64,000 bases of DNA from Thermohalobaculum sp039805905 (lineage in GTDB: Bacteria > Pseudomonadota > Alphaproteobacteria > Rhodobacterales > Rhodobacteraceae): positions 62,001 to 126,000 of the forward strand of contig JBDIVM010000007.1 of assembly GCA_039805905.1 (NCBI GenBank). The letters run 5' to 3'. A program made the translations under genes and the position numbers. The notes below the pieces were generated by a model. It had not been told where the DNA came from. It ran no database searches and saw nothing but the letters and a program-made list of their open reading frames with translations. This document shows, in pieces, positions 60,112-64,000 of this stretch (positions are counted from its first letter, which is position 1; each line of letters opens with the position of its first letter).

Positions 60112-61404
60112 ATGGCCCGCGACAATTGCACCCCCGCCGAACAGGAGCTGATCGAGCGCGCCCGCAAGGTGCTGCCCGCCGGCGGCTTCGGGAATTTCGA
60201 CACCAGCGTGGTCATCGCCCGCGGCAAGGGCGGGCGGGTCTGGGACGAGAGCGGCAACGAATATGTCGACTTCCTGCTGGGCTCTGGCCCTATGCTCGTC
60301 GGCCATGGACACCCGGAAGTGCTCGAGGCCGTGCAGCGCCAGCTTCCGAAGGGTACCACCTTCTTCGCCAACAACGCCGAGGGAATCCGCCTCGCCGAGA
60401 TGATCTGCGAGGCCATGGCCTGTGCCGACAAGGTGCGCTTCGTCTCCTCGGGCTCGGAGGCCGACATGTACGCCATGCGGCTGGCCCGCGCCCATACCGG
60501 GCGTGACAAGGTCCTGAAGTTCGAGGGCGGCTACCACGGCATGAGCGAATCCTCGCTGATCAGCCTCGCGCCGAAGACGCTGGTGAACTTCCCGCTCGGC
60601 GTGCCGGATTCCGCCGGCATCCCGGCAGCCGTGCGCGACACCATGCTGATCGCGCCCTTCAACGACATCGAGTTCGCCCGCCAGTTCATCGCCGAGCACG
60701 CGCACGAGATCGCCGGCGTGATCGTCGAGCCGTTCCAGCGGCTGATCCCGCCGGTGCCGGGCTTCCTCGAGGCCTTGCGCGAGGAGACCAGGAAGCACGG
60801 CATCGTGCTGATCTTCGACGAGGTGGTGACGGGCTTCCGCCTCGCCTATGGCGGGGCTCAGGAGCGCTACGGCGTGACGCCCGATCTCTGCACGCTGGGC
60901 AAGGTGATCGGCGGCGGCTTCGCGCTGGCCGCCATCGCAGGGTCGGACGAGGTGATGGCGCATTTCGACAAGGAGCGCGTCGGCGAGGCGGGCTTCACCT
61001 TCCAGATCGGCACGCTGAGCGGCAACCCGGTCGCCGCGGTGGCCGGCATGGCGACCATGGAGATCCTGCGCCGCCCCGGTGCCTACGAGCGGATCGAGGC
61101 CACCGGGCGGGAGATCATGGCGGCGCTGGACGAGAGTTTCGCCCGGGCCGGCATCCCGGCGCGGGTGGTCGGTGTGCCCTCGCTGTTCGACGTGGTGTTC
61201 ACCTCCGGCCCGGTGCGCAACTATCGCGATGTGTTCGGCGCCGACCAGGCGCGGCAGAGGCGCTTCAACGCGCTGATGCGGGCGAGCGGCATCCTGAAGG
61301 GCGAGAGCAAGTTCTACATCTCGCTCGCGCATGACGCCGACGACATCGCCCACACGGTCGCAGCGATCCGCAACGCGGCGGACACGATGGCCGGCGAGGC
61401 ATAG
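60112..61404 (+). CDS. Class III PLP-dependent aminotransferase / glutamate-1-semialdehyde aminomutase-like
   Basis: 430 residues. Fold type I PLP enzyme: GSEADMYAMRLARAHTGRDKV (phosphate region), EPFQR, IFDEVVTGFRLAYGGAQ (Asp for the pyridine N) and the Schiff-base Lys in LGKVIGGGFALAA (about 263). Motifs resemble glutamate-1-semialdehyde aminomutase (hemL) and related omega-transaminases. True HemL usually has a more conserved N-terminus; here KVLPAGGFGNFDTSVV and no linked haem genes make a general transaminase role more likely. ATG 60112 with GGAGA site. It converges with the next gene (16 bp). Confidence 0.8.
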   Translation: MARDNCTPAEQELIERARKVLPAGGFGNFDTSVVIARGKGGRVWDESGNEYVDFLLGSGPMLVGHGHPEVLEAVQRQLPKGTTFFANNAEGIRLAEMICEAMACADKVRFVSSGSEADMYAMRLARAHTGRDKVLKFEGGYHGMSESSLISLAPKTLVNFPLGVPDSAGIPAAVRDTMLIAPFNDIEFARQFIAEHAHEIAGVIVEPFQRLIPPVPGFLEALREETRKHGIVLIFDEVVTGFRLAYGGAQERYGVTPDLCTLGKVIGGGFALAAIAGSDEVMAHFDKERVGEAGFTFQIGTLSGNPVAAVAGMATMEILRRPGAYERIEATGREIMAALDESFARAGIPARVVGVPSLFDVVFTSGPVRNYRDVFGADQARQRRFNALMRASGILKGESKFYISLAHDADDIAHTVAAIRNAADTMAGEA

Positions 61405-61420
61405 GAGCCGGAGCCGCGCC

Positions 61421-62827
61421 TCAACGGTCCGCGGCGGCAGCGTCGCGGATGCCGGTCTCCGGATCCGGCGGCGGGCCGCCGCACCGGGCAGCCGGCTGCC
61501 GGTGGAGATCGCCACAAGCGAGAAACAGGGCAAGTCCCAGCAGGATCGGGGCGACCTGGGCCCGGAACCGGAAGGCCGAGCCCAGATTCTGGTATGAGGC
61601 AAAGCCGTAGACCGTGCCCCAGACGAGCAGGGTCAGCACGGCACAGAGCAGCACGGGATGCCCGAGCCACCCGGTGCCGCGGCGCAGGATGCCGAAGACC
61701 AGCAGGAACAGGATGACCGCGTTCTCGGCGCCGGCGAGCATGCCGAACGGGTTCAGGATCTCGAATGGCAGCGGCCGCAACAGCGCGGCAAACGCGCCGG
61801 TCGGCGCGAAGGCCAGCATCGCGCCGATCGAGTCGAAGCCCTGCTCGATCTGCTGCGCCGAGCCGCCGCGGGCCCAGGCCCCCGAGATCCGGTCAGTCGT
61901 CGCGACCAGATCCCCTGCCGTCTCGAGCTGGAACTTCTCCGAGAAGCCCTGCAGCGCCCACAGGAACAGTGGCACCGCGACGATGAGGAACAGGACCTTC
62001 GTCGGCAGTGCGGCCCGCCCCGCCAGTACATAGGCAGCGATCAGCGGGGTCAGGAACACCATGCCGAGCCATATCCGGATCGAGGCGGCAATCGCGAGGC
62101 CGAGCGCAATGAAGACCAGCATCGAGGCACGCGGCCGAGCGAAGAGCCCGGCGGCGCCGTAGCAGTAGATGCCGATCCCCAGGAGCACGATCGGATCCTT
62201 GCCGAGAATCGAGGACCAGAACAGCACGCTCGGCATCAGCCCGAGGGCAAGGAGCAGGACGACGCGATCCTCGCCGAGGCAGATGCGGAACGCGAGGTAG
62301 AACATGTAGACGGCAATCAGTCCCAGATAGGAGAACAGCACCTTTATGGCGCTGTAGGATGTGGTCACCTCCGTCAGCAGTCCGACGATCCCGCGCACGA
62401 TGTCGGTCCCCTCGCCGAACACCATGATCGCGAGGGGGTCATTCAGCGCCAGCCCGGACAGGTAGTAGAAATGGGCATCGAGGCCGTAATAGGACTCATA
62501 GGGCAGCATCAGGCCGAGCGTGACACCGGTCCGCACCACCCAGAGCATCATCAGCACCGTCCGGTGTTGGGGTGGAACCGGCCACAGGTAGAGCGACACG
62601 AGCAGCATCAGCGCCGCCACCACCCCGGTAAGATAGTCGGCTGTAAAGTCGAAGATCCGGAATTGCGCCGCCGCCGCCGCGCCGAAGACCGCAAAGGCCA
62701 CCAGCATCATGGCCGGCGCAATCAGGAGCGCCCCGATTTCGGTCAGCAGCCTGAGGTTCCGGGCAAGTGGGCTCAACGCTGGACGATCTCCGGGTTCGGG
62801 GCGCCTAGTCGGCAGCCCTTTCTGCAC
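61421..62827 (-). CDS. Polytopic membrane protein, Wzy/EpsG-like
   Basis: 468 residues with about ten to eleven hydrophobic helices and few charges between them. Segments include LPYESYYGLDAHFYYLSGL, LMPSVLFWSSILGKDPIVLLGIGIYCYGA and FEILNPFGMLAGAENAVILF. The FWSSILGKDP block resembles that seen in polysaccharide polymerase/EpsG- and ArnT-like membrane proteins, so a surface-polymer role is plausible but unproven. The start is a GTG at 62825-62827; a shorter start cannot be excluded. It diverges from the photolyase gene. Confidence 0.6.
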   Translation of the reverse strand: MQKGLPTRRPEPGDRPALSPLARNLRLLTEIGALLIAPAMMLVAFAVFGAAAAAQFRIFDFTADYLTGVVAALMLLVSLYLWPVPPQHRTVLMMLWVVRTGVTLGLMLPYESYYGLDAHFYYLSGLALNDPLAIMVFGEGTDIVRGIVGLLTEVTTSYSAIKVLFSYLGLIAVYMFYLAFRICLGEDRVVLLLALGLMPSVLFWSSILGKDPIVLLGIGIYCYGAAGLFARPRASMLVFIALGLAIAASIRIWLGMVFLTPLIAAYVLAGRAALPTKVLFLIVAVPLFLWALQGFSEKFQLETAGDLVATTDRISGAWARGGSAQQIEQGFDSIGAMLAFAPTGAFAALLRPLPFEILNPFGMLAGAENAVILFLLVFGILRRGTGWLGHPVLLCAVLTLLVWGTVYGFASYQNLGSAFRFRAQVAPILLGLALFLACGDLHRQPAARCGGPPPDPETGIRDAAAADR

Positions 62828-62903
62828 AGCCGCCTGCCGGCGCGCAAGCGGCGCCGTGTGCCCGGTATTGATCCGTGCCGGACGGTCGTGCGTAGTGATC
62901 GCG

Positions 62904-64000
62904 ATGACAGCATCCGCATCTGCCCCCCCGAGCCTGCTCTGGCTTCGCCGCGATCTGCGACTCTCCGACCATCCGGGATGGCAGGCGGCGCGGGCCGGGG
63001 GCGGTCCGGTGATCCCGGTCTTTATCCTCGATCCGCTCGCCGAGGCACAACTTGGTCCTGCGTCGCTGTGGCGGCTTGGCGAGAGCCTGCGCGACCATGC
63101 CGCCGTGCTCGAGGCACATGGCAGCCGTCTGATCCTGCGGCGGGGCGAGGCCCTGACCGTGCTCCGGGCGCTGATCGCCGAGACCGGCGCCCGGCGGGTG
63201 GTGTGGTCGCGGCTCTATGATTCCCGCGCGACGGCGCGCGACGGCGCCATCAAGGCGGCGCTCAAGGCCGAGGGGATCGCCGCCACCAGCGTCAACGCAT
63301 CGCTCCTGTTCGAACCCTGGACCGTCGCGACCGGCGCGGGCGGCTTCTACCGGGTCTTCACGCCGTTCTGGAAGGCGGTGCGCGGACGCGAGGTTCCCGA
63401 ACCGCTGCCAGCCCCCGCCGGCCTTGCCGCGCCTGCGGCCTGGCCTGCCTCCGAGGACCTTGCCGGCTGGTGGCTCGGCGGCGCGATGAATCGCGGCGCG
63501 GCGATCGTGGCAGGGCATGCCGCGACCGGCGAGGAGGCCGCGCGGCGGCGCCTCGCCGCCTTCGCCGCGGGCCCGATCGCCCGCTACGCCGAGGACCGCG
63601 ACCGTCCGGACATTGACGGCACCTCTCGGCTCTCGGCGCACCTTGCCTGCGGCGAACTCTCGCCGCGTCAGGCCTGGCACGCCGGGCGCGCGGCGCTGGA
63701 GCGGGCCGGCGGCGGCGGGCCTGAGACCTTTCTCAAGGAGCTGGTCTGGCGCGAATTCGCCTATCACCTGCTCCACCACACGCCGCGGATCGAGACGGCG
63801 CACTGGCGCGGGGACTGGGACGGCTTCCCCTGGCGGCCCGACAACGAGGATGCCGAGCGATGGCGGCGCGGCATGACGGGTGTGCCGATGGTCGATGCCG
63901 CGATGCGCGAGATGTATGTGACCGGCACCATGCACAACCGCTGCCGGATGATCGCCGCGAGCTATCTTGCGAAGCATCTGCTGACCGACTGGCGGGTCGG
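62904..64000 (+). CDS. phrB: Deoxyribodipyrimidine photolyase, 3' end beyond window
   Basis: The first 365 residues are visible. N-terminal antenna domain LLWLRRDLRLSDHPGWQAA, then the FAD-binding domain: GTSRLSAHLACGELSPRQAW, ELVWREFAYHLL and WRRGMTGVPMVDAAMREMYVTGTMHNRCRMI (the MHNR block that binds FAD and CPD). It repairs cyclobutane pyrimidine dimers using blue light. The reading frame is still open at the window end. The ATG at 62904 was chosen; an in-frame GTG at 62895 is possible. Confidence 0.92.
   Translation, partial: MTASASAPPSLLWLRRDLRLSDHPGWQAARAGGGPVIPVFILDPLAEAQLGPASLWRLGESLRDHAAVLEAHGSRLILRRGEALTVLRALIAETGARRVVWSRLYDSRATARDGAIKAALKAEGIAATSVNASLLFEPWTVATGAGGFYRVFTPFWKAVRGREVPEPLPAPAGLAAPAAWPASEDLAGWWLGGAMNRGAAIVAGHAATGEEAARRRLAAFAAGPIARYAEDRDRPDIDGTSRLSAHLACGELSPRQAWHAGRAALERAGGGGPETFLKELVWREFAYHLLHHTPRIETAHWRGDWDGFPWRPDNEDAERWRRGMTGVPMVDAAMREMYVTGTMHNRCRMIAASYLAKHLLTDWRV

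Noticed and set aside
60112..61404. Naming the PLP enzyme hemL
   Set aside because: Glutamate-1-semialdehyde aminomutase resemblance is clear, but Rhodobacterales generally make aminolevulinate from glycine and succinyl-CoA, and no haem genes are adjacent.

Overview
The window is GC-rich (well over 60 percent in nearly every gene) bacterial chromosome. The gene set points to an alphaproteobacterium of the Rhodobacterales (Rhodobacter/Paracoccus relatives). The main evidence is the minus-strand block pyrB-pyrC-plsY-dprA-topA-rnr, DUF1523 and DUF2794 proteins, alpha-type HspQ, a 1613-residue NAD-glutamate dehydrogenase, and an XRE regulator of the kind common in that order. This is inference from family content; no rRNA or other marker lies in the window. 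I saw no tRNA, rRNA, CRISPR array, transposase or phage gene.

Layout. 1-3.1 kb: 3' end of a formylglycine-generating-enzyme-like gene, a UbiH-type hydroxylase, tadA and an RluB-type pseudouridine synthase. 3.2-4.6 kb: a small TPR lipoprotein, a small membrane protein and a membrane-anchored retropepsin-like protease. 4.7-17.4 kb: an exopolysaccharide locus. Its minus-strand arm runs Wzy-like polymerase, ATP-grasp protein, GT4 glycosyltransferase, asparagine-synthase-like amidotransferase. Its plus-strand arm runs outer-membrane export protein, Wzc-type chain-length regulator/kinase, GT2 glycosyltransferase. A PglK-like ABC flippase converges on the plus arm. 17.7-21.1 kb: poorly known genes, including an XRE regulator whose N-terminal module recurs as a separate small protein next door. 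21.3-26.9 kb: a polyamine-type ABC importer (potA-potD-potB-potC) with a phosphodiester-glycosidase-like gene overlapping potC. 26.9-29.4 kb: small membrane proteins, DUF1523, an SLT-domain lipoprotein, hspQ and DUF2794.

29.4-39.5 kb is a long minus-strand housekeeping block: pyrB, a catalytically degenerate dihydroorotase homologue, plsY, dprA, topA, a PHB-depolymerase-like esterase and rnr. 39.6-43.5 kb: a glutathione transferase, an M3 metallopeptidase and a FemAB-like acyltransferase. 43.6-46.7 kb: a type I secretion ABC protein and membrane-fusion protein without an obvious cargo. 47.1-48.7 kb: an MlaC-like protein, a hotdog thioesterase and a YjbQ protein. 48.7-51.8 kb holds the most unusual unit: an 873-residue ABC-exporter-like protein whose Walker A, Q-loop, signature and catalytic glutamate have all decayed and whose nucleotide-binding domain carries a large insertion. 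It is translationally coupled to a stand-alone cyclic-nucleotide-binding protein. 51.9-55 kb: a sugar-isomerase-like TIM barrel diverging from a class III CoA-transferase and a GST. 55.1-62.8 kb: NAD-glutamate dehydrogenase, a class III aminotransferase and a polytopic membrane protein. The window ends inside a DNA photolyase.

The best candidate for an undescribed system is the pseudo-ABC transporter plus cNMP-binding partner. Secondary candidates are the shared-module XRE pair and the permease PotB with two extra-long loops.
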